Made by a program: the position numbers and the translations under genes. Shown one piece after another: positions 1 through 9,020 of a stretch of 64,000 nt of DNA (the first letter of the stretch is position 1; the number at the start of each line of letters is the position of its first letter). This DNA is from Bacteroidales bacterium UBA3630 (GTDB lineage Bacteria; Bacteroidota; Bacteroidia; Bacteroidales; P3): contig DFLB01000063.1 of the NCBI GenBank assembly GCA_002373995.1, positions 41,500 to 105,499 of the forward strand, read 5' to 3'. The notes beneath the pieces are model-generated. The model saw nothing but the letters and a program-made list of their open reading frames with translations, ran no database searches and was not told the DNA's origin.

Positions 1-454
1 GGATGAGCACACGCTGACCATCGACAAGCGTATAGACATAATCCACCACATCGCTTACCGAATGGCGCCGTACCTCGGTGCCGCTGACGGGCGAGAAAGT
101 GCGGCCGATGCGTGCGAAGAGCAACTTAAGGTACTCGTAGATCTCGGTCTGTGTGCCGACGGTAGAGCGGGGATTGGTAGTGTTGACCTTCTGCTCGATA
201 GCCACCGCAGGTGCAAGGCCGTGGATAAAGTCCACATCAGGCTTGCTCATGCGGCCCAGGAACTGGCGTGCATAGGAGCTCATACTCTCCACGTAGCGCC
301 GTTGGCCTTCGGCAAAAAGCGTATCGAAAGCGAGCGACGATTTGCCGCTTCCGCTAAGACCGGTGATGACGACGAGTTTGCCCTGAGGCAGTTCGACGTC
401 GATATTTTTCAGATTGTTGGCACGAGCGCCTTTGATGACGATATTACTACTCAT
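1..454 (-). CDS. uvrA: UvrA, excinuclease ABC subunit A (N-terminal part, cut by window edge)
   Basis: Nucleotide excision repair damage-recognition ATPase; only the first 151 codons lie in the window and the gene runs off the left edge. Translating the minus strand from the ATG at 454 gives MSSNIVIKGARANNLKNID, then a Walker A motif (GLSGSGKSS), then the UvrA-typical stretches RRYVESMSSYARQFLG, MSKPDVDFI and PRSTVGTQTEIYEYLKLLFARIG. These are diagnostic for the first ATPase domain of UvrA. The start codon overlaps the stop of the preceding secreted-protein gene as ATGA (451-454), so translation is probably coupled. No frame disruption is visible in the part present. Confidence 0.96.
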   Translation of the reverse strand, partial: MSSNIVIKGARANNLKNIDVELPQGKLVVITGLSGSGKSSLAFDTLFAEGQRRYVESMSSYARQFLGRMSKPDVDFIHGLAPAVAIEQKVNTTNPRSTVGTQTEIYEYLKLLFARIGRTFSPVSGTEVRRHSVSDVVDYVYTLVDGQRVLI

Positions 455-1902
455 TCGATAAATTTAAGTTCGGCCAGACGGGTTTTGTTTCCGTGGGCCG
501 TGAGAAGCACCAGTTTGCCGTCGGGGCGGAAAAATCCGCGCAGGAAAGAATGTTTGCTCTTGGCTTCGATAGCCAGTTTGGACACCTCACCGTCGGCGGC
601 GAGACTGTAGAGGACGAGATTATTCTTGCTGCCCATCTGCAGGGCAGGAGCGTCCTTAGAAATGTCGTATATAGCTGGATACTTGGGAGCTTCGGACTTA
701 AGCAAGAGAACGTCGTCGCCGCGAGACAACAGAGAGAGACGCAAGAGGGCGTCGTCACCCTTCTGTACATCGTTGCGGCGAATGTTGCGCACCCAACGCA
801 GATGGCCAAGTGTGTCGATAGCCACGCAATGGATACCCATAGCGGAGAAGGTACTGTTCACCAGGCCGTTGCTCTCAACGATATTGGTCAGGAAGCTGCG
901 TCCTACGGCAGTGACAAAACCGTAGGGCGTGGCGACTGCATCGAAGAGGCGCACACGGTCAGCTATTTGCTCGTGCTGCACCTTCTTAGTCTTTTGGTTA
1001 TATAAGATGTTGATATCCTCGTTCTGGAAGGGACGCATAATGAATCCGGAGAGCATGACAGAGTCGATATTGAACGACAAGCCGACTACACCTTCAGCAT
1101 AGCGTTCCGGGTGAGACACATGGGAAGGGCGGAAAAGTCCTGTGACGAGCATGTGAGAGCCGACGACGCCGACAATACGGGTATCGCGCACGGGGTCGCA
1201 CTTGACGACGACATCATAGCTATTGGCGGAGCTCTGCTTGAGGACATTAAAGATAAAATGGCTCTCCTCCCCCTCGCGTTCCTCGCCGAGGGTGACGATG
1301 GTGCCCTCATCGGTCACGTAGATGCAGTGCATCGACCCGAGAGCGAACTCCTTATCCCAAAGGAGGTGCATCTCGGCATCGAAAAGGACAATCGAGGTGC
1401 GGTACTGTTTCTTCTCGACCAACTGGACGATGGTAATCAAAGCGTTGTACTGGTGATTAGGCGAAGAAGCAGCCCAGACGAGACACTTATCCTTGCGGCC
1501 ATAGGCAAAGGTGTCGACGGTATCGACAGCCACCACGGTGAGTGAGTCAAGATCAAGCAAATAGTTGATTACAGCCGTCTGATTTTTTCCCGAGTGGTCG
1601 GCCACGAGGACAGCTGCGCGCTGATCGCGTGCGGCAGCCAGCAAGACATCGGCATTATTGCTGCGGGGCAAATCCACAACATTGAGGGTCACGAGGTTTT
1701 GGTCAGTCATAACAAACTGCTTGAGGTGTTTTTTGCCCGAGAAGACCCAGCAATCGAGCCCCTGCGACGAGCCGGCATAAGTGCCGTCGGCAAGGTTATC
1801 GCTGTCCACATACTTAGACTCTGTTCCCTTAGACAACACTGCCTGCTGAGCAGAAACAGCACCCATCAGGGCGACAAAAAGCAGAATAACTGTGCGTTTC
1901 AT
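451..1902 (-). CDS. Secreted protein of unknown function, paralogous to the protein at 4717-6159
   Basis: 483 residues starting with a signal peptide (MKRTVILLFVALMGAVSAQQ), so probably periplasmic or surface-exposed. I do not recognise a named family. The rest is a series of short beta-rich repeats such as LLWDKEFALG followed by IYVTDEGTIVTLGEE, and GIHCVAIDTLGHLRWV, which suggests a beta-propeller-like fold. The same pattern occurs in the 4717-6159 protein (LEEYWKVD followed by IFVSDSGEVLIGGRS, and KINDDGKFEWV), so the two look like diverged paralogues around the M48 protease gene. It is the third gene of a tight minus-strand run and its stop overlaps the uvrA start. Inference: partner or substrate of the neighbouring protease. 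Confidence 0.8.
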   Translation of the reverse strand: MKRTVILLFVALMGAVSAQQAVLSKGTESKYVDSDNLADGTYAGSSQGLDCWVFSGKKHLKQFVMTDQNLVTLNVVDLPRSNNADVLLAAARDQRAAVLVADHSGKNQTAVINYLLDLDSLTVVAVDTVDTFAYGRKDKCLVWAASSPNHQYNALITIVQLVEKKQYRTSIVLFDAEMHLLWDKEFALGSMHCIYVTDEGTIVTLGEEREGEESHFIFNVLKQSSANSYDVVVKCDPVRDTRIVGVVGSHMLVTGLFRPSHVSHPERYAEGVVGLSFNIDSVMLSGFIMRPFQNEDINILYNQKTKKVQHEQIADRVRLFDAVATPYGFVTAVGRSFLTNIVESNGLVNSTFSAMGIHCVAIDTLGHLRWVRNIRRNDVQKGDDALLRLSLLSRGDDVLLLKSEAPKYPAIYDISKDAPALQMGSKNNLVLYSLAADGEVSKLAIEAKSKHSFLRGFFRPDGKLVLLTAHGNKTRLAELKFIE

Positions 1903-1932
1903 ATTTATTGTGTGTGTGTTGGGGTTAATACA

Positions 1933-4701
1933 TCAGAACGGGATAACGCCAATACCGACCTTGAGAAGCAGCATGTTGGCGAAGATGGCATCGCAGCGGT
2001 ACAGGCGTGACGGATCGGGGCCATCGGCAAACACCTTGAACAGGTCGAGCAAACCGGAGGTGTAAGAATAGCGCGCTTCGAAGTTAAGGACCAGCCGATC
2101 GAAAAGGATATAGTTGCGTCCTGCGCCGATATGCAGTCCAAAGCTGTTGCCGGCGTTGCTGCCATCGCTCATATTGGTAAAGTGCACCAGATGGGCACCA
2201 TAGGCAATGTACGGGCCCAGGGGAGCGAAGTCGGAGTGGCTATAGTGGCGCACGGTGAGGTTCCACGTAGTCATATTCTTCGAATAATCCTGGTCGGTAT
2301 ACAGCACCTCGTGCTCGACATATCTATAAAGACTGTTGTCCCATTCAGCCTCTGTACGGGTAAAGTTATTCAACTCGTCGTAACCCTTCATATAGCTCCA
2401 GCCTGCCGATACGGACCAACGGCGGTCGACGGCGAACTCGAGCGAAGCCCAGGGGGAGAAAGCGAAGGGCTTGCCGATGTCGAACGTCTGCAGTCCGGCA
2501 AATCCGAGGTTGGCGCCTCCCAAGAGGGCGAAGCGATGCCCCATGTGGCCGACAGGCTCCTTCTTGCTGCTGCGGCCGATACGGGCATACGTGTCGTAAA
2601 TCATGGCATCGACGAGGGCGTTATGGTCGGCCACCTTGTAGGAGTAAGACTGACGAGAGAGCACCTTACCACGACGGACATCCACGACCAGCGTCACCAT
2701 CGAAGTGCGTTCAATATTGGAGAAACAATTGTAGAGGACTACCGGAGCCAGCGGCAAGAGGACGAGATAGCCCGGCGACATGGACGGGTCGAGATTTTCG
2801 AGGTTCAGCAAAGCCGTCACGGTGAGCGTAGAAGCGCCATACCGAGCAGCCAGGTCGTCCATTTCAGGCTGCATCAAGCGGTACAAATCGAACTGGCCCT
2901 TATTCTGCCAGAACTCGTTGAGCCACTCGTTGAGGACAACAAAATCGTTGTACTGCTCATCGGTAGTCATATCGTGGAGACCCGCATCGGAGAAATCGAT
3001 GCTTCTACGTCCGAAGCTCTTACCCACCTTGGCGATGCGTTCCATAAGGTCGACCTCCTTGCGGCTGCTCTCCCCCACCTTGAGCTCGTCAGACTTGTCG
3101 TTCACCACCCAATAGGTCGGGCTGTAGACGATGGTGGCCGAGGTGTCCTTCACCGACGCGGTGTCATCAGTGTCAGGATGCGCTTTCTTCCAGCTGCCAC
3201 TGAGGTGCTCGTGCAAGCGAGAGGAGAAAGCGGTGTCAGCCATCAACAAGTCGGTCAGGGCATAGCCATTGGGACTCTTGGCGGTCTGAGACTGGCGTTT
3301 CTGCTTGATGCGCTCGTATTTAGTCAGCGCCTTCTGTTCCTGTTGAACCGTATCGGCCTGCTCGTCGGCGGCAGGGGGAGTGGCCAGGAAGTCGATGGCG
3401 GACAACTTGAGCGAGCCATGCAGCTCCTCCATCAGGTCCTCGCACATACGCGCGAAGGCCTCATTCTCTGGGAAGCGGCAGTGCATCAGCCAAATGCGGT
3501 GCAGGGCTGCGAGGGTAGCCTGCTCGTTGCTCATGCGGCGCATGGCGTAATAGACCTGCTGGCTTTCGCCCTCGATCTTCTGGTAGTCGCCCGTCACGGA
3601 ATTGGTGCCGTTGTGGTTCTTTGCCATAGCGATGCCGTAGAGAGCCTGGGCGAGAGCCTGGTTCAAGGCCTCGTTGTCAGGCTGTTGACGGAGCATCAGC
3701 CAAGCGTTGTAGAACGCGCGGGAATACTCGCCGTGGATCAGTTCCTGGCGAACACACTCGGCGCGTGCCAACTGCCGAACGGCATCAAACTCCTCACGAG
3801 ATGTCACGACATACTCCTCGCCGCCGTAATAGCCCTCGAAAGCCGAGACGCAGTTGTGGCGACGCGAGAGAATATTGGGGTGCGTGCTGCGGCTGTCGTC
3901 GTAGTTGTCTCGAGAGGTGATGTCGGCCACGGTGTCGAGCCAGCAACCAGACAGTTGGAAATAGGGGGTGTTGAACCAAGTGGTGTCGAAGGGGATATCG
4001 TCGAAGGGCAAAGCGCTGTACTGCAGCACATCGAACACACCTTCCGTCACATTCTTGGCGTAGGGGCTGCGGAGGTAGAACATAGCGATACCGAGCGAGT
4101 CAGCCTCGTTCTCCATCTCGCGGCTCCGGTTATGGCGACGCAGGAACTCATTGAGAGCCGAGCGTTCCTCGTCGGTGTCGCGTTTGGTCTTGCCGTTCTC
4201 CTTCTTGCCCACCAGCTCTTCGAGGCTGTGGTTGCGGTAGTAGTGGACGATTTCGTGGCTGAGGATAAAGGCCAGCTGAGCTTCGTTCTCCACCTGAGCC
4301 ACGAGGCCGGCGTTGACGAACACCATGCCCTGTCCTGTGGCGTAAGCGTTGACCTCGGGGCTCTTGACGGTGTAGAAGCGCAGTTCTTTGCGCAGCTCCG
4401 GGTAGTCTGTCAGCAGTGTGTCAGCGATGCGGCTCACCAGACGGCTCACGGGGTCGCCGTAGAGGATACGCCCGCCAGCCATCATCTTGCCCACCTGGTA
4501 AGACGCCTCGCGGAGCTGCTGTTTATCCTTCACCTTGCCGCCGGCATAGCGTTCGGCGCGCTGCAAGTCGGCCGCATAAAGTTCGTCGGTACTCATCTTC
4601 AGATCGGCCGGCACGGGGCCAGCACTCCTCAACTGCGCCACAGCGGTAGACGCCACAGCCAGCAGCGCCACAAAAGCAATTGCACGTCTCATCATAAACA
4701 T
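1933..4701 (-). CDS. M48-family metalloprotease with C-terminal outer-membrane barrel-like domain
   Basis: 922 residues with an N-terminal signal sequence. The zinc protease motif is HEIVH at residues 149-153, with a downstream EMENEADSLG segment (about 196-204) whose Glu197 fits the third zinc ligand of M48 peptidases. The preceding NAYATGQGMVFVNAGL segment is also typical of the family. Residues about 300-700 are helical/TPR-like and mixed. The last 220 residues or so (from GHMGHRFALLGGANLGF) alternate aromatic and polar residues and end in phenylalanine, like a small outer-membrane beta-barrel. Family knowledge: M48 proteases such as BepA/YfgC act in outer-membrane protein quality control. 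A fused barrel is not part of the standard architecture I know. Fifteen bases separate it from the upstream paralogue gene. Met3 and Met4 are alternative starts. Confidence 0.85.
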   Translation of the reverse strand: MFMMRRAIAFVALLAVASTAVAQLRSAGPVPADLKMSTDELYAADLQRAERYAGGKVKDKQQLREASYQVGKMMAGGRILYGDPVSRLVSRIADTLLTDYPELRKELRFYTVKSPEVNAYATGQGMVFVNAGLVAQVENEAQLAFILSHEIVHYYRNHSLEELVGKKENGKTKRDTDEERSALNEFLRRHNRSREMENEADSLGIAMFYLRSPYAKNVTEGVFDVLQYSALPFDDIPFDTTWFNTPYFQLSGCWLDTVADITSRDNYDDSRSTHPNILSRRHNCVSAFEGYYGGEEYVVTSREEFDAVRQLARAECVRQELIHGEYSRAFYNAWLMLRQQPDNEALNQALAQALYGIAMAKNHNGTNSVTGDYQKIEGESQQVYYAMRRMSNEQATLAALHRIWLMHCRFPENEAFARMCEDLMEELHGSLKLSAIDFLATPPAADEQADTVQQEQKALTKYERIKQKRQSQTAKSPNGYALTDLLMADTAFSSRLHEHLSGSWKKAHPDTDDTASVKDTSATIVYSPTYWVVNDKSDELKVGESSRKEVDLMERIAKVGKSFGRRSIDFSDAGLHDMTTDEQYNDFVVLNEWLNEFWQNKGQFDLYRLMQPEMDDLAARYGASTLTVTALLNLENLDPSMSPGYLVLLPLAPVVLYNCFSNIERTSMVTLVVDVRRGKVLSRQSYSYKVADHNALVDAMIYDTYARIGRSSKKEPVGHMGHRFALLGGANLGFAGLQTFDIGKPFAFSPWASLEFAVDRRWSVSAGWSYMKGYDELNNFTRTEAEWDNSLYRYVEHEVLYTDQDYSKNMTTWNLTVRHYSHSDFAPLGPYIAYGAHLVHFTNMSDGSNAGNSFGLHIGAGRNYILFDRLVLNFEARYSYTSGLLDLFKVFADGPDPSRLYRCDAIFANMLLLKVGIGVIPF

Positions 4702-4716
4702 ATCAACCTTAAGCGA

Positions 4717-6159
4717 TTAATTCAACGTCATCTTAGCGAAGTAGCCACGGCTGACGCCCCTAATAATCATGAGGAAGTCGCCGTTGTCGAGCTTATAGGG
4801 GTGCCCGAGGAGGCACTGCCGCGACGGCATTTCGAAGTGCTGCCGCTGCATGTTGCCCTTGCTGTCGAGGAGCAAGGCGGTCAGCATACCGCTGCCGTTT
4901 GCGCCGCGATAATCCTTCACGGGCTTCTCTTCTGGCAGTTCCTTCTTCTCTTTGGTCTCGCTCCAGACCAGCAACAGACCTTTATCCGTACGCTCCCAGC
5001 GATAGGATGCCTGCATACGGGCAGGCCAAGCGTACACATTAGAGATGCGGAAAGTCTGCACCCATTCGAACTTGCCGTCGTCGTTGATTTTGGCGACCAT
5101 CATGCCGAGGCGGTTCTGGGTTGTAGGCACACCGTCGACGGAGACGCGCCAAGTCTGGTCGAGCATGACGTAGCCGGCATCCTTCGCGGGCATCGACTGG
5201 ATGATGTTCAAGTAGATGACGCGGTAGTCGTCATGCTTCACTTTGGCATCGTCCTTGTAGTTGTTCAGCCGGTTATACTCTATCTTGGTGATGTCGTGGC
5301 GGTCCAGCGACACCTCGCGGCGCTTGGTGTCGTAAGTGATGGCCACGATGCGGTCAGCCATGACGCCGTTCATGGTCAGTTTTTCCTTTTCCCAATGCGT
5401 AGCGGCGAAATAGATTTTGCCACCTGCGTAGCGCACCAGTGACACTTCGGCCAGACGGGTTTCGTCGACTTCGAACTGGTAGTGGTTCTCGCTCTCGCCG
5501 TCGAGGACAGCGATATCGAACTTGCTGCCGCTGCGCCCGCCAATGAGCACCTCGCCGCTATCGGAGACGAAGATGAAATCGAGGCGGTTGCTGCGAGCAT
5601 CGACCTTCCAGTACTCCTCGAGTTCGCGGCTGTAGAGCGCCACCTGCAGCTCAGTGTTCTGTCCTTCGCGTCCGATGACGTAGACGCAGGCCAGGAGTTC
5701 CTTGTTGGCCGAGACACCCATGCCGAAGCCCATGTTGTCACCGGAGGTGCCCTTATAGTCGGCCAGGACGAGTTGCTCGCCGCGCGGTGCGAGCGACTGC
5801 GGGTCGCGGCGGTCGCGGTAGACCTTCATATTGTCGCCCTCCCATTGCGCCATGAGCAAGTCGATGCCGCCGTTGTTGAGGTAGCCGCCATAGCACTTCA
5901 CCTCCTTGTCGTCGCTCAGCTGCACGCGAGCGAGCTCATTCTGCTCCATGTCGTAGCTGACGAGTTCCATTTTGTTCTTCAAGCGTCCTGCCATCTGGAC
6001 AAAGAAGGCCTGCTGGCCGTCGCTGCCGATGAACTGAGGTTCGTAGGTCTTGGCCAGCGTATTGCCCTGGCCGAAGTTTTGGATTTGGGCCACCTGGCCC
6101 TGAGCGGCGAAGCAGACAAACAGCGCTGCCGCGTAACAGAAAAGAGTCTTTATCTTCAT
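4717..6159 (-). CDS. Secreted protein of unknown function, paralogous to the protein at 451-1902
   Basis: 480 residues from the ATG at 6159, chosen because MKIKTLFCYAAALFVCFAAQGQ is a clean signal peptide; an in-frame upstream ATG at 6267 would add 36 residues lying in the promoter region. The mature part has repeated short strand pairs (for example LDFIFVSDSGEVLIGGRS and MVAKINDDGKFEWVQTF), suggesting a beta-propeller-like fold, and resembles the protein encoded at 451-1902. It is the first gene of the run leading through the M48 protease to uvrA. A TAnnTTTG promoter element reads into it from 6195-6202. I cannot assign a biochemical function. Confidence 0.8.
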   Translation of the reverse strand: MKIKTLFCYAAALFVCFAAQGQVAQIQNFGQGNTLAKTYEPQFIGSDGQQAFFVQMAGRLKNKMELVSYDMEQNELARVQLSDDKEVKCYGGYLNNGGIDLLMAQWEGDNMKVYRDRRDPQSLAPRGEQLVLADYKGTSGDNMGFGMGVSANKELLACVYVIGREGQNTELQVALYSRELEEYWKVDARSNRLDFIFVSDSGEVLIGGRSGSKFDIAVLDGESENHYQFEVDETRLAEVSLVRYAGGKIYFAATHWEKEKLTMNGVMADRIVAITYDTKRREVSLDRHDITKIEYNRLNNYKDDAKVKHDDYRVIYLNIIQSMPAKDAGYVMLDQTWRVSVDGVPTTQNRLGMMVAKINDDGKFEWVQTFRISNVYAWPARMQASYRWERTDKGLLLVWSETKEKKELPEEKPVKDYRGANGSGMLTALLLDSKGNMQRQHFEMPSRQCLLGHPYKLDNGDFLMIIRGVSRGYFAKMTLN

Positions 6160-6194
6160 AGGATTACCGTGTTTTAGTCTAAAAATATGAACTG

Positions 6195-6241
6195 CAAAAG
6201 TACAAAAAAGATTTCGAATAGTAAAATATTTTGTATCTTTG
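6195..6241. promoter_or_regulatory. Divergent promoter pair between the M48 operon and the barrel gene
   Basis: CAAAAGTA at 6195-6202 is the minus-strand TACTTTTG (-7 box, TAnnTTTG consensus) reading toward the gene starting at 6159. TATCTTTG at 6234-6241, followed by GCAG, is the plus-strand -7 box for the gene starting at 6309. The region is A/T-rich against a GC-rich background. I could not identify convincing -33 TTTG boxes for either. Confidence 0.6.
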
Positions 6242-6308
6242 CAGCGTGCAATGACGGCACGAAACAACGCTAAAAAATAAAAATCAATCAGTTAAATAAT
6301 CAAAAAAA

Positions 6309-7061
6309 ATGAAAAAGACAACTATCATCCTGTTTGCCCTGCTCGTTATGGGAGGGGTGGCCAATGCACAGTACTACTACTACAACACGCGTCCGTGGGA
6401 CGGCAACAAGAGCTACAGCCTCCACGTAGGAACCGACTTCAGCATCACGCCGCGCAACTTTGGCGAGACGGCTACGGACCTCGTCGCGACGCCTGGCTTG
6501 GCGGCCTCGTTCCGCTATGAAGGCGACAAGAGCATCAACGAGCGCCTGTCGTGGGGCTACCAGGTCGAGGTGAACTATCTGGCGGAGAACTTCAGTTACA
6601 ACCAGGCGACCACGCGGACGATAGGCAATGCGACGGTGCCTGTGGTGAAGCACAACAAGTTCAACTGGTGGGACGGGGAAGTCGATTTCCGTCTTTCGTT
6701 TGCGTACTGGATAGGCGACAACATAGAGCTGCAGGCCGCTGCAGGTATTTTCGTCACCCCGATTTTCGGTCTCAACGGCGAGACCTACGAGACGCTGGCG
6801 AGCAGCGACGTGGAGGTGGCCGACAGCCGGAAAGAGACGAAAGTGCCGTTGATGTTCAATTTCAACTTCAACACGGGTATCAGCACGATGATACAGGCCA
6901 AGTATTTCTTCAACGAGAACTTCTATGTGAGCCTTTCGGCTCGCGACAACATCGGCCTTAACCTGTTCGGCGGCGCCCTCAGCGAGGGGACCGACTATGC
7001 CAACCAGGGCGGACAGCGCGGAATTGTCATGATAGGCGTGGGCTACAAGTTCATCAAGTAG
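6309..7061 (+). CDS. Outer-membrane beta-barrel protein (porin-like)
   Basis: 250 residues with a signal peptide (MKKTTIILFALLVMGGVANAQ). Amphipathic strands follow, such as SYSLHVGTDFSITPRNF, WGYQVEVNYLAENFSY, DFRLSFAYWIGDNIELQAAAGIF and FNENFYVSLSARDNIGLNLFGG, ending in GVGYKFIK. This is typical of small Bacteroidota outer-membrane proteins in the OmpA/OmpW-like barrel class. A YYYYN stretch directly follows the cleavage site. It is transcribed alone, divergently from the M48 operon, and ends at a strong hairpin. Substrate or role is unknown. Confidence 0.75.
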   Translation: MKKTTIILFALLVMGGVANAQYYYYNTRPWDGNKSYSLHVGTDFSITPRNFGETATDLVATPGLAASFRYEGDKSINERLSWGYQVEVNYLAENFSYNQATTRTIGNATVPVVKHNKFNWWDGEVDFRLSFAYWIGDNIELQAAAGIFVTPIFGLNGETYETLASSDVEVADSRKETKVPLMFNFNFNTGISTMIQAKYFFNENFYVSLSARDNIGLNLFGGALSEGTDYANQGGQRGIVMIGVGYKFIK

Positions 7062-7087
7062 ACTCACTATTTTGGAAATATAACGCG

Positions 7088-7131
7088 CCACGCCGCGTTT
7101 CTACGACAAGAGTTGTAGAGATGCGGCGTGG
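7088..7131. terminator. Hairpin terminator between convergent genes
   Basis: CCACGCCGC (7088-7096) pairs with GCGGCGTGG (7123-7131), with an inner TCTAC/GTAGA stem (7100-7104 with 7115-7119). It lies 26 bases after the stop of the barrel gene and 24 bases beyond the stop of porX on the other strand. There is no clear T tract. Confidence 0.6.
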
Positions 7132-7155
7132 AGCATCAGGCGGGAGAGTGGGCCG

Positions 7156-8721
7156 TCAGCCTCTGAGCTCGCGAGGGCGGAGGGTGACGAAAGGCACGAG
7201 CGTTTCTTCCATAGAGATGCCGCCGTGCTGGAAGGTGTTCATGTAGTACTTGACGTACTCGTTGTAGTTGTTGGGGTAGGCGAAGAAGTCGCCGCCGCGG
7301 CAGAAGATATAGGGGCTTGTGAGGTGGCGCCGAGGGAGGAAGAGGCGGGCGGGGTCTTTGACCTCGAAGACATCGTCGGGGCGATAGTCGAGCAGGCGGC
7401 CCTGCTTGTAGCGGAGGTTGACGCTGATGTCGCGGTCGCCTTTGACGCGGACGGGGCGGTCGATGCGGACGCTGCCGTGGTCGGTGGTGATGACGACCTG
7501 GACGTTGCGTTCGCTCAGAGCCTGCAGGAGGTCCATGAGCGGGGAGTGTTCGAGCCAGGAGAGGGTGAGGCTGCGGTAGGCCTTTTCGTCGTCGGCGAGT
7601 TCGCGCACGATGTCGCTGTCGGTGCGGGCATGGCTCAGCATGTCTATGAAGTTGTAGATCACAACGTTGAGAGGCATACGCAGCAGTTCGGGGAGCCGGT
7701 CGACGAGTTTTTTGCCATACTGGGCGTTGAGGACCTTGTTGTAGCTGTGCTTGATGGCGAGTCCGTGGCGGCGGAGGTTTTCGTCGAGCAACTCGTTCTC
7801 GAACTGGTTTTTCCAGCCCTGCTCGTCCTCGTTGACCCAGTATTGAGGGTACTTCTTCTCGATTTCGCTGGGCATGAGGCCGGCGAACATGGCGTTGCGG
7901 GCGAACTGTGTTGTGGTGGGGACGATGGTGAAGTAGAGGTCGTCGCGCTGGACGCGGAAGTAATTCTCGACGAGTGGTTGGACGAACTTCCACTGGTCGT
8001 AGCGGAAATTGTCTATGACGATGAAGAAAAGGCTCTGGGCGTCAGCTGATTTCAGGAGAGGGAAGAGGCGTTGCTGGAGGACGGTGTGGCTCATGAGGGG
8101 TTTCTCTTGCCGGCCGCTGAGCCAGTCGAGGTAGTGGTCCTCGTAGAAGCGGCAGTACATGGCCTGTGCGTCGCGCTTTTGAGAGAGGAAGATGTCGTGG
8201 ATGTTGTCGTCCTCGGTGCCTGCGAGTTCGATGTCCCAATAGACGAGCCGGCGGTACATTTCGATCCATTCGTCGGGCGACATGCGGTCAGAGAGTTGCA
8301 TGCCTATTTCGCGGAACTGGCGCTGGTAGTTCTGGGTGCTGTGTTCGCTCTGGAGGCGACGGAGTTCGGTGTGTTTTTTGACGGTGAGGAGGATCTGGCT
8401 GGGGTTGACGGGTTTGGTCAGGTAGTCGCTGATTTTGCCGCCGAGGGCGTCCTCCATGATGTGTTCCTCTTCGCTCTTGGTGATCATGACGACGGGGAGT
8501 TGCGGCCAGCGCTGCTTGATGATGTTGAGGGTGTCGAGGCCGCTCAAGCCAGGCATCTGCTCGTCGAGGAAGACGAGGTCCGGGACGAGGGATTCCATTT
8601 CGTCGAGCGCATCGCGGCCGCTTTGGACGGGGATGACGGTGTAGCCTTTTTCTTCGAGGAAGAGGATGTGTGGCTTGAGCAAGTCGATTTCGTCATCGGC
8701 CCATAAGATTGTGATATTCAT
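7156..8721 (-). CDS. porX: PorX-type response regulator with PglZ (alkaline-phosphatase-superfamily) effector domain
   Basis: 521 residues. Residues 1-115 form a CheY-like receiver with acidic pocket D9/D10, phospho-acceptor D53 (FLDEQMPG), T81 and K103. A helical linker follows, then a PglZ domain with alkaline-phosphatase-type metal and nucleophile signatures: D234 (IVIDNFRYD), the TTT run at 266-268, D357 and H361 (FIDMLSHAR), D411-H412 (TTDHGS), and a late FQHGG. This is the architecture of PorX, which with the sensor PorY controls type IX secretion genes through an ECF sigma factor in Porphyromonas. PorX is also reported to be a zinc-dependent phosphodiesterase. No sensor kinase gene is adjacent. 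T9SS-type cargo proteins occur nearby (12690-14767, 20250-22259), consistent with an active T9SS. Confidence 0.92.
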   Translation of the reverse strand: MNITILWADDEIDLLKPHILFLEEKGYTVIPVQSGRDALDEMESLVPDLVFLDEQMPGLSGLDTLNIIKQRWPQLPVVMITKSEEEHIMEDALGGKISDYLTKPVNPSQILLTVKKHTELRRLQSEHSTQNYQRQFREIGMQLSDRMSPDEWIEMYRRLVYWDIELAGTEDDNIHDIFLSQKRDAQAMYCRFYEDHYLDWLSGRQEKPLMSHTVLQQRLFPLLKSADAQSLFFIVIDNFRYDQWKFVQPLVENYFRVQRDDLYFTIVPTTTQFARNAMFAGLMPSEIEKKYPQYWVNEDEQGWKNQFENELLDENLRRHGLAIKHSYNKVLNAQYGKKLVDRLPELLRMPLNVVIYNFIDMLSHARTDSDIVRELADDEKAYRSLTLSWLEHSPLMDLLQALSERNVQVVITTDHGSVRIDRPVRVKGDRDISVNLRYKQGRLLDYRPDDVFEVKDPARLFLPRRHLTSPYIFCRGGDFFAYPNNYNEYVKYYMNTFQHGGISMEETLVPFVTLRPRELRG

Positions 8722-8821
8722 TGTGGTAAAGGTTTACGTTGTTGGTGATTTTTTAGTAGTAACGTCTGCCCTACCCTTTTTAGTATGCTGTTCACAAAAG
8801 TTAATATTTGCGGGGGGAGTG

Positions 8822-8906
8822 GCGTGTCTACGACACGCATATAGAGGCTGTTGTCTCACCCCACACTGGAGTGTGGGGTTAATAGGATGGCGTACCTACG
8901 GTACGC
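8822..8906. repeat. Cluster of three short perfect palindromes
   Basis: GCGTGTC/GACACGC with loop TAC (8822-8838); ACCCCACAC/GTGTGGGGT with loop TGGA (8858-8879); GCGTACC/GGTACGC with loop TAC (8890-8906). The first and third share the skeleton GCGT-N-C-CTACG-N-ACGC with compensating changes in the stem, which suggests that the folded form, in DNA or RNA, matters. Confidence 0.65.
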
Positions 8907-9020
8907 GTGGCAGGTGGGGAGGACGGGGGGGGGATGTTATGCCTATGGTGAGCTTAGGATAACCACACAATGGTGTGTATTGGGATGGCGGTACGGATGG
9001 AGGGAGGGGATGCCTGTGGT

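Noticed and set aside
2131..5442. An 1103-codon open frame on the plus strand across the M48 operon
   Set aside because: It is antisense to two genes with signal peptides and a clear protease motif; its translation is rich in His/Val/Gln with no family signature, as expected from a GC-rich shadow frame.
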